NCBI GenBank assembly: GCA_017883215.1
Contig: JADGOA010000049.1
Span: 1 to 14,894 of the forward strand
Length of the DNA stretch: 14,894 nt
Direction of reading: 5' to 3'
From: Thermoanaerobaculia bacterium
GTDB lineage: Bacteria > Acidobacteriota > Thermoanaerobaculia > Gp7-AA8
Positions 14,029 to 14,894 of this stretch are shown piece after piece. The notes beneath the pieces are model-generated. The model was not told the origin of the DNA, ran no database searches, and saw only the letters and a list, made by a program, of their open reading frames with translations. Positions within the stretch are counted from its first letter, which is position 1. Each line of letters starts with the position of its first letter. Both the position numbers and the translations under genes were made by a program.

Positions 14029-14229
14029 GCGAGTCCTGAGTCCTGAGCGCTGAGTCCTGAGTGTGTACCGTGACCGCTGCTCGACATTCGATCGCACTCG
14101 GCATGCCACTTGGAACGATCACCGGGTCACCGGGTCACCGGGTCACGAGGTTACGAGGTCACGAGGCGCTGTAGGAAACCTCGTGACCTCGAAACCTCGT
14201 GACCCCGTCACTCAGGACTCAGGACTCGC
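14029..14229. repeat. Nested inverted-repeat array, outer arms of 7-bp units
   Basis: The left outer arm (14031-14061) has heptamers GAGTCCT, GAGTCCT, GAGCGCT, GAGTCCT and a final GAG. The right outer arm is the inverse. Bases 14029-14047 and 14211-14229 pair perfectly over 19 bp. The right arm lies inside the last codons of the RluA-family gene and encodes its final VLSPE and stop. A second, independent array (14121-14205) sits inside. The 278-bp gap 13930-14207 contains these repeats and the putative TAGAAT box but no gene. Confidence 0.82.
14121..14205. terminator. Inner octamer array forming a 27-bp hairpin after rluA-family gene
   Basis: The left arm is built from octamers: three ACCGGGTC, then ACGAGGTT, ACGAGGTC and ACGAGG (14121-14166). 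Bases 14140-14166 pair with 14179-14205 at 26 of 27 positions around a 12-nt loop. On the minus strand the hairpin starts 2 nt after the pseudouridine synthase stop codon, so it is well placed to end that transcript. No T-run follows, so a non-canonical or bidirectional terminator role is inferred rather than seen. Confidence 0.6.
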
Positions 14230-14855
14230 AGCCCGTGCCGCCCTGCTTCCTCGATGAAGTCGTCCGGGACGGGTGCTCGGACGACGAGCGGCGCATTGCT
14301 CGCAGGATGGGTCAAAGTGAGCTCGGCGGCATGGAGCATTGGCCGCTGCTCGCTCCGTTCGCCATAGAGCCAGTCGCCGATGAGGGGGTGTCCGATGGCG
14401 GAGAGGTGAACTCGGATCTGATGTGTCCGCCCCGTCTCCAGCACGATCGAGAGCAGCGACGCGCTGGCGGCGGCCGCGAGTGGCTCGACATGCGTCACGC
14501 AGCGGCGTCCACCATCGCCGATCCCGAACTTGATCGCCCCAATGCGGACGATCGGCGCGTCGATCGTCTGCTTCTGGGCGAGCTCCCCGGTGCAGAGGGC
14601 GAGATACCGTTTCCGGATTCGCTTTTTCTCGAACTGGCGCGTGAGCCTGACGTTCATCTCCGACCGCTTGGAGAAGAAGATCACCCCGCTCGTTCCGCGG
14701 TCGAGGCGCTGGAGGAGGTAGACCGGTTTGCCGACATGCTCGCTGACGATGTCGAGCAGGATCCTCTCGTCCGGATCGTAACCACGCTGGACGACCATCT
14801 GCGCGGGCTTATTCACGAAGATGAGGTAGTCGTCTTCAAAGAGGATGTCGGGCAC
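14208..14855 (-). CDS. RluA-family 23S rRNA/tRNA pseudouridine synthase
   Basis: This 215-residue enzyme converts uridine to pseudouridine in RNA. It has the RluA-family core without an S4 domain: FEDDYLIFVNKPAQMVV (6-22) with VQRGYD in place of the usual VHPG-type stretch, the catalytic motif LLQRLDRGTSG (47-57, nucleophile Asp52), the RKRYLALCTG strand, and GRTHQIRVHLSAIGHPLIGDWLYG. The usual His of HRLDR is Gln49 here. The short, S4-less form resembles RluA or TruC-like members, and the target uridine cannot be told. The start is GTG 14855 with no Shine-Dalgarno; TAAACT lies 10 nt upstream. The last residues and stop are encoded by a repeat arm (14211-14229), so the natural C-terminus seems to have been replaced by repeat sequence. 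Confidence 0.93.
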   Translation of the reverse strand: MPDILFEDDYLIFVNKPAQMVVQRGYDPDERILLDIVSEHVGKPVYLLQRLDRGTSGVIFFSKRSEMNVRLTRQFEKKRIRKRYLALCTGELAQKQTIDAPIVRIGAIKFGIGDGGRRCVTHVEPLAAAASASLLSIVLETGRTHQIRVHLSAIGHPLIGDWLYGERSEQRPMLHAAELTLTHPASNAPLVVRAPVPDDFIEEAGRHGLRVLSPE

Positions 14856-14865
14856 GGGAGAACGG

Positions 14866-14871
14866 AGTTTA
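14866..14871 (-). promoter_or_regulatory. Putative -10 box TAAACT upstream of the pseudouridine synthase
   Basis: TAAACT on the minus strand lies 10 nt before GTG 14855, the same spacing as the TACAAT boxes of mprF and the SPW-like gene. It is a weaker match to the consensus than those. Confidence 0.3.
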
Positions 14872-14894
14872 GCGGACCGCAGACCGCGGACCGC
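14872..14894. repeat. 7-bp tandem units at the window edge
   Basis: Three heptamers GGACCGC, AGACCGC and GGACCGC (14874-14894) run off the window. They look like one arm of another heptamer array of the type seen at 8163 and 14031, but the other arm, if any, lies outside. Confidence 0.6.

Overview
The window reads as a GC-rich bacterial chromosome, most likely an acidobacterium (Acidobacteriota, possibly Thermoanaerobaculia or a relative). That placement is inferred from gene content: a 'VWFA-related acidobacterial' secreted protein, an IgA-peptidase-like M64 protease, a very large NtrY-type histidine kinase and many signal-peptide proteins. No rRNA or other phylogenetic marker is present. 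No tRNA, CRISPR array, insertion sequence or phage gene is visible.

Layout from left to right: the 3' end of a metallo-beta-lactamase-fold hydrolase (+, 1-163); a small SPW-like membrane protein (+, 251-619); a YjdF/DUF2238 membrane protein (-, 704-1348) bracketed by inverted REP elements; a secreted VWFA-related protein (-, 1464-2564) divergent from a secreted M64 metallopeptidase (+, 2624-4030); a three-gene minus-strand operon of MprF lysyl-phosphatidylglycerol synthase/flippase (5568-8129) followed by two tandem VirJ/AcvB-type serine hydrolases (4823-5488 and 4092-4826, overlapping by 4 nt); a secreted CAP-domain protein (-, 8251-9228); a 1361-residue membrane histidine kinase (-, 9339-13424) preceded by a small secreted NTF2-like protein (-, 13474-13914); and an RluA-family pseudouridine synthase (-, 14208-14855).

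The clearest functional unit is mprF-virJ-virJ. MprF makes and flips aminoacylated phosphatidylglycerol, and VirJ/AcvB-family enzymes are known to hydrolyse lysyl-phosphatidylglycerol on the periplasmic side. The operon therefore encodes both the synthesis and the removal of the positively charged lipid, with the removal step duplicated. Most other products are also envelope or secreted proteins.

The intergenic DNA is unusually structured. There are three identical 27-bp REP-like units with a GTAG head, two of them forming a REPIN. There are also at least four further loci, each built from 7- or 8-bp tandem units that in most cases face an inverted arm of the same units. Several genes end inside these repeats. 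Many start codons lack a Shine-Dalgarno sequence and instead have a TACAAT/GATAAT-like box 9-12 nt upstream, which suggests leaderless or nearly leaderless transcription.
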